Notes under the pieces: model-generated
Seen by the model: the letters and a program-made list of their open reading frames with translations, nothing else
Told to the model about the DNA's origin: nothing
The model's database searches: none
NCBI RefSeq assembly: GCF_000264995.1
Contig: NW_006767446.1
Location: 814,041 to 878,040, forward strand
Reading direction: 5' to 3'
Source of the DNA: Punctularia strigosozonata HHB-11173 SS5
Lineage: Eukaryota > Basidiomycota > Agaricomycetes > Corticiales > Punctulariaceae
Length of the DNA: 64,000 nt
Position numbers and translations under genes: made by a program
In this document: piece by piece, positions 23,932-34,900 of the stretch
How positions within the stretch are numbered: the first letter of the stretch is position 1
How the letters are laid out: every line of letters begins with the position of its first letter

Positions 23932-25355
23932 CCCGGGCAAGTAAAGCACCCCTACGTGGCGGGCCAATTGCGGAAGGGAAACGGAGACCTCCTATGCCAG
24001 CGCCGTAACGTATTTCGGGTCGTCCGCAGCAGCAACGCAGTGGTTGATGGAAAGCGCATCGGAAGTGCAGTGCCCTCATTCACTTGATGATGAAGCCTTC
24101 CGTATAGAAACTACACGACCAATATTTAGCAAGGGCGCATGCAATCGAGAAAGGAGAACCATATAAGAGAGAGAACTTACGGAAGCACCAACTCGGCAAG
24201 CAACGTAGATACTCTCGGCGAGGGTTCCACAATCCATTCAAAGGGTCAAGGGCTGGTTTATTCTTGGATGAGGCTATGGTGCAGTGCACCTAAGTGCATT
24301 CGACGTCGCAAATGGACATGTAACCGCTGTCCTGGGCTAAGCTCGAGCTCTCGAAGTACGGCTATTCCTGTCGCCGCAATCAGAGAAGCCGTTGGTGAGT
24401 ACATGTACACCGTGCGGAATCTGATGTGTGCGGTCAGGTTGTGGAGAGGTAGTACTGATAATTGCCAGAGTTCCGCGCTGCACAGCACGCCATCCGCATG
24501 TGTCAGATGTCCTGTCAAGCGGTCGTTTTTGCGCGTATCGAGTCATCACAGACCTGGGGCGTCGTGGCTGTAGAGACTCCATGAGCTACCTGGTCGATGA
24601 TCAAATGAAAGTACTCGTACAATCAGGCCCATGTACACTTCAGGGAGAATTACGGCATTCCATTGCGAGGGCGGTCAATCTCAGGCATACCCAGCCCACC
24701 GTGAAGCCGCAATTCACGATGCGGCAGAACAGTCTCCACGATTAGGTGCCAGATACTCACGATAGCGCGTGCATTATTGATATACCTATCCCGGGCGATC
24801 TATAATTATGATGCTATGTATCACGAAGCTGTCCGTGAACTTATGCACAGACGAAGATTCAAGGAAGTTGCGTGCCATTACCTTGAACACGTCGATGGCT
24901 TCTCCATTTCCGGGATCGAATATTATCAACGTTTGCAAGAGCAGATTCCGCACGGTAGTTCAGAGAGAGCTGATAGCCAATCTCACGCGATCAGGTATAC
25001 ATGAAATCGCGGAGTCCATCCCCAAAGGGATGCTGAGAACCTATTCTGGGCGTTTGAATGCAGAAGGCCGGGAGAAACTTCAGCTGGTGTTGATGTAGCT
25101 TCAAACATAGTCGAAACGATAAGAGCTTATGTATCACCATGCGTCCACACACCAAGGCAGTGATGCTCGCCTGACTTCTGGGAGATATGCGGTTGAGGTC
25201 GCGCGCGGAGGTGATGAGGCGTGGTAGGTAGGTGGGTAAGTAGGTAGGTAGGGTGGAATCTGCAAAAGGCGTAACACGGTCACCTACGGAGAGTGGTTGT
25301 CCACGCGCAGCAACCGTGTACGTAATCAAGTTTTCGCCGATCCGGGGACGATGGT
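23932..25355. other. Region without a supportable gene
   Basis: About 1.4 kb with many short open frames on both strands and none with a recognisable domain. A plus-strand frame of 96 codons ending at 25098 and minus-strand frames near 24080-24580 are the longest. This may be a decayed gene. A TAGG-type microsatellite sits at the right end. Confidence 0.4.
25221..25255. repeat. (TAGG)n-type microsatellite
   Basis: Imperfect run of GTAG/GTGG units, plus strand TAGGTAGG, just downstream of the conserved unknown gene's 3' end. Confidence 0.7.
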
Positions 25356-26413
25356 CTAGACAGCGCGCGCATGCGCCTTCCACACCTGCCAGTGCTTCTC
25401 CCACCAAGCTCTCCGCCTCCGCCTCGACCTTCCGCACCATCTCCTTCCGCCTCTAACTGTATCGAGGGAGATGAGAAATTGGTTGAGCTGCTCCGCGTAC
25501 GCATGAAGAAGAATGTTCTTGCGGGTATACGCGAGCCAGGGCGTGTTCTCGGTCTTGTGCGAGCCGCTATCGGCGGTGTATGAAGAAAAGCTGAGGGCAA
25601 GTGACGGATTAACGTGGACGTTTTCGTCATCCATGATAAAGCCGGCCGTGGAGGGGAAGGAAGGAGAACTAAGACTTGAGCTCGTCGAAGCGCTCTCCGA
25701 TGGATGCGATGGACGCAAGGGCTTTCCGCCGGGGAAAATCAGAGCGATAGAAGCTTCGAATTTTGCTGGCAGCGCCGCGCTGCTCCCGAGTCCACTTCGG
25801 TGATGTGAGTTTGGCGAGCGAGGAGCTCCTGCCTGGGGTAGGATGAGGGGTTTGCTTCAGGCTACGGGGAGCCATCGAGCGCGCTCGCGCGTGGCTCGGT
25901 GATTGTGTGCGAGCGCGCGATGAGATTAATGATTGACACGTCCGCGGGCGGACTAATAAATATGAACGTCGATATCGGCATTCGTACCGCGTATATGCGA
26001 GGAGATACTCACCATGGCGTCATCGAAACGTTGAAGAACGGGGAGGCCGAGAGCGCGATAGAACTCATCAAGGGGTGCTGTGGTTTGAACGAAGCGTTCG
26101 CTTTGTCCGTGGCGACAGTGCTCGGCCTCTTCGCACTCGGCTTGCTGGCGTTGACGAAGGAGATTTTCCTGCGTAGACGGCGAAGGCGCTCGACCTCGAG
26201 CTGCTGCTCCTGCAGCCTCTGCTCTTACAGCAGCCGTTCGCGTTCCCTCTTCCCACTCACGCTTCGGTCTTTCCAACATCTCCAGCTTCCCCTCAAGGTA
26301 TGCGCGTTCGCGCGTGCTATAGCCGAGAGATGTGTAAGGGTTGAGAGTGTAACAGTGTCATAGCCGTAGCCCTCGTGTTCGTCGTCGTCAAGGTAGGCGT
26401 TCCTGGGTGGCAT
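25356..26413 (-). CDS. Conserved hypothetical basidiomycete protein
   Basis: Start MPPRNAYLDDDEHEGYGYD at 26413. Recognisable downstream segments are a Tyr-containing helix TRERAYLEGKLEMLERPKRE, an Arg/Ala-rich coiled stretch, ALGLPVLQRFDDAM before an intron, then FEASIALIFPGG and the conserved-looking PWLAYTRKNILLHAYAEQLN. The C-terminus probably reads WWEKHWQVWKAHARAV. I do not recognise a domain. The first exon and the next segment are in different frames near 26350 with no convincing intron between them. Either the true start is internal (MLERPKRE) or the gene carries a frameshift. No function can be assigned. Confidence 0.5.
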
Positions 26414-26615
26414 TAGACGTGACCAAGCTGGCCAAGTCGTTCTTGGGCGAGTCCGATGGACCGTGCTAGACTTGTGCTAGACATCGAGATGAATGAAACT
26501 GGAGACGAGTCGGGAGAAGAAAAAAAACAATGTCCAAAACAAGGATTCGCCACGTGCTACGCGCGTGGATAAACACCTTCGGTCTGAGTTTGGCGAAGTA
26601 TTCGTGAACTATACC

Positions 26616-27366
26616 ATGAGCTCACCAACAGGTCTGCCACTGCCTCCAACGGGCGGGATCTTGACGGTTCGTGAACATGTTAATGACAATAGTGTGTCCT
26701 ACAGTTGGTTACAGATCTCCGCCTCGGCCGTGATCGAAGCATCTCCAGACAGAGTTTGGTGGGTCTGGACATGTGTTGCATTGCGTGTTACTCATGCCAT
26801 CCACGCTCAGGGAAACTCTCATCAACTTGGAGTCATATTCGGAATGGAACCCTTTTGTGTACGTGCAAGGCTGAACATTTCGCGGTCATTCCTCGCTCTC
26901 TCTCTGACAGAGTCTGATTTTCAGTCGATCCGCGGATGTGTGCAACGCGGCCAAGCACAGATTAGATGACCAAACACTCTCAGCGGGCAAGCATGTATTG
27001 CTGAAAGTGCATATGCCTCCCTCTATGGACGACACACGATCGTCGCGCATGACACTTTGCGAGGTCACCCATGTCGACCACGAGAACAGACGTGTATGCT
27101 GGGGTTCGCACGAGTTACCCAAATGGGTGTTGTATAGCGATCGCTGGCAGTCGGTCATACCTGCGGATCCGGAGGGCCGTACAAGCAAGTACGAAACGAG
27201 AGAAGTAAGGATATCTTCCCCCATGTCGGAACTTTGGAAGCTGACGGACCTGTAGGTGATGTACGGGTTTCTGGCGTTTATCGTCAAACTGTTCTATACC
27301 AAACCGCTTCAGGAAGGCTTCGATGCCATGGCGAAGGGCCTTAAGTCGAAGTCCGAGTCCCTTTAG
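26616..27366 (+). CDS. SRPBCC-fold protein 1 (polyketide cyclase/START-like)
   Basis: Exons join as MSSPTGLPLPPTGGILTVRE, ISASAVIEASPDRVW, then a segment reading TLINLESYSEWNPF after an intron. Later exons give GKHVLLKVHMPPSMDD, THVDHENRRVCW, ELPKWVLYSDRWQSVIP and a C-terminal helix FIVKLFYTKPLQEGFDAMAK. The strand-helix order and the I-x-A-S-P-D-x-V-W and S-x-W-N-P-F motifs are typical of small SRPBCC proteins that bind hydrophobic ligands in a deep cavity. The stop is at 27364-27366. A closely similar gene follows on the same strand 300 bases downstream. Ligand unknown. Confidence 0.72.
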
Positions 27367-27662
27367 CATCCATTCGTTTATGTTCAATTTGACGCCATCG
27401 TTCAATATTAGTACTTTCATACGCGACAGGGTTTACGTCGTCGAACTGCGCGCTCGGTGTGCGGAGTTCTAGTGGTGTGATGATTTTGGGTCATCGCCTG
27501 ATTGGTACGAGTCGAGTACCGGGATGGGCTGGCCGGTTTCACAAAACGTGTGGACCTGCATTATACGCCGGCCCGACTACCGAGCTAGCGACATAGTTGA
27601 CGTGCCCGTTGACGTTCCGACCGTGAACCTCTTACCATCGTTTCTGTCCTCCTTGCGTGGAG

Positions 27663-28526
27663 ATGCCGTCTGCGTCCTTCGAAGGGGTCGTCACTGTGAG
27701 TCATCTGTTGCTCCATGGCAGGACCTCGGTTGGAACACTGAATGTTCCGATGAAGTTCCAGTCGGCTGCAGTTATCAGAGCAACACCGGACAAGATATGG
27801 TGAGTGCATCTCACTCGTTCCCCGACCATGTTCATCAGGAAAAAATTGGACTATCGAAAGAGTCGCTTATTGGGTACCGAAACCCTCTAAAGCTACTAAA
27901 TGAGCACATTTTAGTACATTTTAGGAGGTTTTTAGTAAATCCGGTTTTTCCTGATGTTCTGAACGATGTTTAGGAGAGTCATAATGGACTTCAAGGATTA
28001 CTCGTCTTGGAACCCGGCCATGTAAGATTATACCAGCGTTCAGTATCACAGACGCACTCTTAGCCCTAACTATTGTGAATCTCAAGTCATCGTGGATCCC
28101 TTGAATGACTATCGACCACTCTGGAACCTAACTCCCACCCAGGGTGCAACCTTCAAGATGACCGTCCGCATCTCTCCCTCGATTGACGACACCGGTCCCA
28201 CGTGGAAGACAAGGGGCACCATCGTTTCCTTGGACCATGAGAATCGGCGCGTAAGATGGGTATATACCACCTCCCTCGCTGGTTGCTCTATGTCGATCGA
28301 CAGCAGTACGCGGATGGCATCGATCCTGACGATCGTACAGTGGTTACGTGACCGTGGAGGTGAGCCGCCACGTCCGGCGGTGTGCGTATCCCGATCCCTG
28401 ACAAGTCCAGGTATTTGGGGAGACCTCCTTGCATATGTAATCAAGTACTTCTTCCGTCAGGCGGTACAGGGTAGTCTGTATGCGGTATCATCTGCGCTGA
28501 AGGCATACGCGGAGCGTCACGAATGA
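27663..28526 (+). CDS. SRPBCC-fold protein 2 (paralogue of the preceding gene)
   Basis: Starts MPSASFEGVVTVSHLLLHGR, with SAAVIRATPDKIW before the first intron. The next exon begins RVIMDFKDYSSWNPAM. After another intron come DPLNDYRPLWNL, TFKMTVRISPSIDDTGPTW, VSLDHENRRVRWVYT and a C-terminal helix AVQGSLYAVSSALKAYAERH. The order of motifs equals that of SRPBCC protein 1 at 26616-27366, so this is a tandem duplicate. The junction after the second intron (about 28024/28087) does not join in frame in my hands and needs transcript support. The small insert at 27893-27960 is A/T-rich with repeated TTTAGTA-like motifs inside the intron. Confidence 0.65.
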
Positions 28527-28672
28527 TGCGCGGCCTATGTTGAATTGCTTTGCATTGCATCAACTGAGGGCGAATCGAAGACTCGTACTGAAAGTAGATA
28601 TCGTGTATATTCGTGACATGAGTTCTCGTCAAAGCACGATACGCAGCAGCAATGAGAGAGTCCGCCAATAAG

Positions 28673-31600
28673 TCAGATCATGCTGCTCGTGTCGTATATC
28701 GGATTAGCTGCATTCGTGGCAGCTGCCGTGGCATCGTAGTCCGTGACGCGAGCATTCGTAACGCCTGAGATGGCGGAGGGGACTTGATTGATCGAGAAAG
28801 CGTTTGTCAGATCTTCCACCTGCAACATCAACGCATGTCTTACCAGGTTGAGCAATGGCCGGGATAGCAGGCTGGACTGCGGCGGTGATGGATGCAAGTC
28901 GACTGTTGATCGATTTGGAGAAGCCCTGTACCACAAACATCGGGGTCAAAATACGATCTTGACCACCTTGCGACAGCGTCGCTTACCTGCTGATCGGCAG
29001 TGACTAGGGCCGAGATATGCTGGCTAGCCGCTGTCGCAGTCTTAGCCAGGTCGCTCTGAGCCTTCTGCAGTTTGACTACGCCGTGTGATCAAAATACTAT
29101 AACTGGGAACTGGAGCGAGTGTACGCACCTTGCAACGCGGCTTTGTCGGCAGGCGTGGTACCTTCCGGAAACTGAAGCATGTTACCGACTTGTCTGCGGG
29201 TTAGCAAGTTAGAGCGCTCCGAAGACGTGTTCGTCGTCAAACGTACCGCTGGGCGGGCATGATGAACTGTGTGGACACGTCGAGGTACGTGCTGGCCACC
29301 TGAAGTAGACGTAAGGTGAGCGGCGGCACGCGTTGTAAGACCGTAGAAGAGGACCGACCTTTTCCGCCAGCATGCTAACCTTCAGCGGAACCGTCATCTG
29401 ACTGTAGATCATCTGACGGGTGAAGGCTGCGCATGATGCTGGATTTGATGTTGTACGTCGAAACTGGCAAGCGAGTGCTTACCTCCAACAGTAACGCCAG
29501 CGATACTGGCAGCGTCAGACATAGCCGCGGACCACCTGCTAACCGACGGGGTCATCACGTCCGTGATCAAAGAGGCAACGCTCTCAAAGAACTGGGTGAT
29601 CTGCGAAAACTGGGCCCGCAAGGTTGTAAATGCCCCCACGGCTTTGCGTAGCACTGGCAGCATATCTGATATGAAGGTCAGATGAGAGAACGACGCCGCA
29701 TATCGGAGAAGGGTAACTCACTCTGTAGCGTTGCATTTGTCAGCGAAAGACTTGTGATCTCGGTAATGGTATTCGCTAGCTCCGCCTGTCCTTTGACCAA
29801 GCGGTCCTGCGCTTTCTCGTAGGCGTCCCTGGATGCCTCAAGGTTTGCGCGAGTTTGATCAACCTGCAAACCGGTGAGGGAATGTGCACGATGGAATGCG
29901 GGTATAACGTACTTGGAACTTCGAATTCTCTACCGCCAATTGCTAAATCAAAAGTCATCACGAAAGGCGCTCCAGGACCAAGACTTATATTCCTCACAGC
30001 TGCATTGCTGGTGGCATTCGCGGCAGGCGGTGCCGGGGTCGCTGGTCCAACCGGTGTTTGCCCCGGTTGCCCAAGTTGCACGTTGCACGAGGTCACTAGA
30101 GCCTGGAGGTTGGTGACAAGCTTGTCGATGCTCTCCTTGTCTCCGTCCAATGCGTCGTCCGTGGCATCCACCGAACCCGAGATTTTCAGGATATCGCCGA
30201 TAATACGAAGAGCTGTCGTTATGTCATCGGCCAGCTTGGATGAGATCGGCATGCTAGGATCGATCCGCTGTTGTTGTTCCTGAAGGGTCGCTTGCACGTA
30301 TTGACCTCCGCTCGTCTGTGCGCATGGGGCTGTTTGTGAGCAGGCCGATAACCTGTTTATGGGACTGAACGCACGGAATCAGAGCCGCGGATCTGATCCC
30401 AGTCCGGCTTGCCATCCGGACCTCCGGAAACAAGTTGCTTCATCGCGTTGACCGTGCACAAGACTGATGCAGCGTGAGTTATAGACTCAAGATAGGGGTG
30501 TCGATATCGTACCAGAGTTTGCTTGAAGAAGGCCAGGATCACTTAGGCATGCTCCGTTAGGTTGGGTAGGGATGCCATTGGGCGACGTAGTGGGCGGCAT
30601 TTGAGGGACAGCCTGGTTGACTGGCGGCGGGTTTCCATTCGAGCCGGTCAACTGATCCACCATGAGCATCGGCACAGGATATCTGTACAGATTGCATTAC
30701 CTTATTGAATGCCCCGACACCGAGTGCGGCAGCTTGTGCTTTGAGAGAGAACGTGGAAATCGCTAGTGGTGAACGAACGTAAGGGTCGGGCCGGCGCCGA
30801 GAGCTGGACAGATGTACCCGCATTGCCAGCAGAGACTAACAAAGACGTGAGGGACTGAACGACGCCCATGCCGACAAGATCCCAGCTTCGGTCCTGTAGT
30901 CAGCCCCAAACCTACGTCATCGACACCATTCTATTGCTTACCCAGAAGGAACTGCAAACGCGTGAGACAAGCGGTGGGGATATATGTGCCCGACGTACCA
31001 GACTTTACAGCGTTATGAAAGTCGTCCTCAGCTTGGGTGAACGACTGTAAACCTTTATTCAGGACATTACACGAGGGCCACAACAACGTCGAGGTCATAC
31101 TTTCTGCATCAGATCGTTCGCCTTCTTTGCATCTTGTGCAGCCTGTGCGTCGGCATCCTTCTGGACTTGAAGGACGTCAAGGTGAACTTGGTTCGCGACG
31201 AGTTTCTGCTCAGTGGTCCCGACTTTGTGGGTACACGCCAGAACCAGCTCCTGCGATATCCGACAACGTCAATACAAAACTAGGCCAAAACACGTCAAGA
31301 GATTCACCTGGGCGAGTCCGCAGATATCTAGAAAGGCGGATTCGCTCGCTAGCGCAGCTTCTTGGCAAATGTTGGCGAGTTGCAAGATGCCCTTCAACTG
31401 ATCGCCGAGGAAAGCCTGCACTTCCCGAGGAGAGCCGTTGATTACGAGCTGAACAGCCTGTGCGATCAACGCCGGGATTTGCCCTGACGCGTTCTGGATT
31501 CGGGTCATGTTGGTATGAGCGCTGGTGAATGCACGCGTCATCAGTGTTGAGAAAGCGGATGACATAGAATATATAACAGACCCTTCGAATGCAGTGTATC

Positions 31601-32277
31601 CATCCCCGACCTTTGTGGTAGTTAGCATAACGCAAGTGTCGAGTGAATGCGAAATACCATCTGTTGAAGGCAGGCCTTGAACGAGTCGGGATATTTGGCG
31701 AATTGCCACGTAACCTGCGGCTGAGCACTAGTACTGGCAGGTTGAGTGGTGGTGTTACTAGGAACAGTGCTATCACCCGAATCGGAAATCAATGCTGTGA
31801 TCGAATAAGTTTACGACTTCGTATTCTGTGCATGAGAATCGCTCACAGAAGTCGTCCGTACTGGATGCGATGATCATAACACTTCCAAGAAGAGAGATGG
31901 ACAAGGGCGCGGGCTGCAGAAGGTCACCCCAGTTCGTGTTGCACCACATACTGTCACCGATGGGTCAGTTTGGTATCGTATGAAAGCAGACACAAAGTGC
32001 GTTACTTCATCCATTGATCGTTGTTGATGTCATGTCCTTGAGATGCCGCGTTCACTGCGTTGGTCACGGTGATGAGGTTCATAGAAGGAGAGGTCGTGGT
32101 GTCCGGAACGCTGGAGGCCTGCGACGGGTCGACGGTCTGGGATGAAGGTACGCCAGGCGTGACCTGAGAGCCATCATCGGGAGCACTCTGGGACGGATCA
32201 TGACTTGGAGACGGAGGTACATCAGTTGGCGTCGTCTGAGACGAGTCCTGAGTCGGCGATTGAGGTACGGTGGACAT
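28673..32277 (-). CDS. Large alpha-helical/coiled-coil protein, many exons
   Basis: Starts MSTVPQSPTQDSSQTTPTDV at 32277 with a Pro/Ser/Thr/Asp-rich N-terminal region of about 70 residues, then helical segments in successive exons. Examples are QIPALIAQAVQLVINGSP, QKLVANQVHLDVLQVQKDAD, SSKLADDITTALRIIGDILK, RANLEASRDAYEKAQDRLV, PVLRKAVGAFTTLRAQFSQI and INSRLASITAAVQPAIPAIA. One segment (LGPGAPFVMTFDLAIGG) looks like beta structure. The overall build, long amphipathic helices with short hydrophobic stretches, resembles alpha-helical pore-forming families such as ClyA/HBL, but no diagnostic motif fixes this. It may be one gene or two adjacent ones; exon joining was not resolved. A related helical module is on the plus strand at 35.4-36.9 kb. 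Confidence 0.5.
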
Positions 32278-33420
32278 GGTGTTTGAGTTGCGCTGCTATG
32301 TGAGAGAGATGGATGTACTAACGGATTTGACCGTTTATCCAGTATTTTTATACTTCCAACGGCGACCTTGCTACGGCCTGAACATGCCCGGGTGTGAGTA
32401 TTGTGGAGGTAAGTACGGAGTCGCATGACAGGGAAGCGGAAGAGGACATTGTCAAATCCGGCGTTTGCGCATACATCGGAGGTCGTCTCTCGCTAGCGAT
32501 CGGTAGCTTGTCGTCGCAAGGACAAAGATCCCAGACCAAGCGACATTTCGGTCGAGATGCGACAACACCAAGGATAGGAGGGTTTGGGCGGAAAAGCACT
32601 CTGTCCAATCAGCATATACCGACCGCAACGGGACTGGATTGCACGGGCGCGCCACGCCGCCCGACAAGGTTCAAGAGGGCGCCGACGTCGTGTCGCATAT
32701 AGGCAGCCCGTAGCAAAGTTGTCCGGAACCAGGCACATAGGTGGCGACACGTCTGACACGATCGCCAGGATCCATGTACAGCGCATATATCCGTTGGATT
32801 CGAGCGTAGATCGACCGCACAATACCTGCGACACGGCGTAGCGTTCCCGCAAGCTTGTTCCATCGGGCAGAAAGAATGTGTTTCGTGGCCGTTACGGGAG
32901 TTGCGCGGTACGATTCTGAATTGGGGGACGTCAACGTCGGGCACAACGGTCAGTGGCGGCCATAAGGCGACGCGATTGGCTGTGAGACGCATGTTCCCAC
33001 GACTCCTTCACCGGACCCAATCGAACTCGAACTGAGTACGTTCGTTCAGTCATGTCCGCATGGGTATCTCTCGCAAGCGCTTACGCTACTAGTCGCGCTG
33101 GCGATACGAAGAGTATCCAGCATGCTCTATCTGGACATTTCTCCTGCGAAGCCACGGCCTTTCAACGCCGATGAAGGGGCCCGCAAAACCTGAATGACGA
33201 TGGTATAAGAGACATGAATGAGTTCTGTGTCCTTCGGACGCCATGGATATTCTACAGGTATACGTGCTGCCTATAATTTTCACTCTATTTGTTGACGCTC
33301 CTCGATCCAGGGAACTCGGATAGCTACGTCCGCCAGCAATCGAGGCCTTTGGATGTTCACTACTAAGGGTGACGGCACCATAACCGCAGGTGAGCCTCCT
33401 GTGTGCTGCCATCATTTGTA
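32278..33420. other. Divergent intergenic region
   Basis: About 1.1 kb between the minus-strand helical gene and the plus-strand lectin. TATTTTTATA occurs at about 32341-32350, some 65-70 bases upstream of the helical gene start. No coding segment recognised. Confidence 0.35.
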
Positions 33421-33548
33421 TCTCACTCCAAGTACCAAATCATAGCCCAAAATGATATGAACGCGGCCGCAGTCTCTGCAGCAATGAATGTCCCGAGTAG
33501 CACTTGTAAAGGATAACACTGCCTCTCCTTGGATTTATAACGAATTCT

Positions 33549-34544
33549 TTGTCCGCAGCGTCACGTTCACCAACCGTCGCACAAGCCGATGGCTGGTATG
33601 CAGGTAGAGTCGCCGCTGCGTGTCGTAGTCATGCATGCTCATCTTTGTTAGCCGATGTTCTCCTGCCCTGTGCCATCGGAAGTTCACTTTGTGCCTTCTC
33701 GGTCAGCCTATCTGGCCGTGATGCGTCAACGATGGAGCTAGGTCCATCGTTGAGCGCTGTAGCTCTCAGTCTTCCTCAGTCGGCTGTCGGCGAGGTCTCC
33801 TTGTTTTACGAAACAACCGCCCATGGGCTCCGAGGGGCACGTTTGGACAAAACCTGGGCGAATACGGACTTCATCCAGCCTGGCGTCATGCCCGGTACCG
33901 ACATAGCCGAGGTCCACTCAAGCGATGGCCAGCGAGCCATGCTGTTCTTTCAAGATAAGGACGGCTTCATATGCTATAGGTATGGGCTTGTACGTTCCCA
34001 ACTGACTTGCATAACCGACGTCTGGTTGCAGGAGAGCGACTCAACAGCTAACATGGGATGCCAATGCTACGCAATTGATCAAGGGATCCCCTGGATCGGG
34101 TATCGCCGCTGTAACCTGGAATGGTACACCTATTCATTCCATTCTTCGGGAACTCCCGCATATAGTGATTTACTCGACAGAGCTGAACGACATCAGGCTG
34201 TATTTCCAGGACGAGAATTACATTCTTCGAGAATATATTGGTAGCCTGACCGGCCCTTGGCGAGTAGCTTAAACATTGCATGTCTGATGAGGAAGTGTTG
34301 CTCATACCCCACAAACCAGGACGTTGAATCCCCTCACGAGCTTTTCGGTGCCATTCTCGAGCCCCTCGGTGTCTTTGGGAGCTGTTTCCTGGGCAGCAGC
34401 TGGACTGGTTCAGATCAGGTACGTTTAGACGCTCTCTCTACTATATGCTACGCTGACGAAACGATCAGGATCTATTTTCAAGACCCTACCACCCACAACA
34501 TCATGGAATGGCAATATGGAGGCGTCCGCTGGATACTGTACTGA
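33549..34544 (+). CDS. Fungal fucose-lectin-like beta-propeller
   Basis: Four propeller-blade repeats are visible across short exons: EVSLFYETTAHGLRGARLDK, then RAMLFFQDKDGFICYRY, IRLYFQDENYILREY and IRIYFQDPTTHNIMEWQYGG. The repeated I-R-(L/I)-Y-F-Q-D ... E(Y/W) pattern is that of the AAL/fucose-specific lectin family, where blades bind fucose between them. The usual family has six blades, so this copy is short or its other blades lie in exons I did not resolve. The start is uncertain: an ATG at 33731 precedes the first blade and further upstream exons are possible. It lies just ahead of the jacalin/helical gene on the same strand. Confidence 0.6.
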
Positions 34545-34559
34545 ACCGCTCCACATCGA

Positions 34560-34900
34560 TCGCTCATGATTAGTAACTCATTTGCTGCGACAGCACCGGC
34601 TTTGTACACGCCGCCCTTCCTGGATCCGACGTAGTGGCCCTCGTACAGCAAGTTCAAGCAGGGTTCCTCGTCGATGTTATATGGACTGGGCCAGACCTCG
34701 TACGTGGCAGACCCGCCGTCATAGATATCGAGCTTATCGGGATCCATAGATCACGCACCAGATGGCCTGGGATCCGTCTCTGAACACTTGGCTCGGGCCC
34801 GTTCCCCAGTCGTTCGTAACGAAAGGGGCCACGACCGGTATCTGGGGCGGGACCCGATGGAACGGCGTGTATCGCTTTTGATCTGTCTGCCGAGGAGCGC
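34560..34900 (-). other. Coding-like segment of unknown identity
   Basis: Minus-strand reading gives protein-like sequence in two adjoining frames (VVAPFVTNDWGTGPSQVF and LDIYDGGSATYEVWPSPYNI, EPCLNLLYEGHYVGSRKGG). The composition looks coding, yet it lies between two plus-strand lectin genes. It could be a remnant of another gene. I do not recognise the family. Confidence 0.25.
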
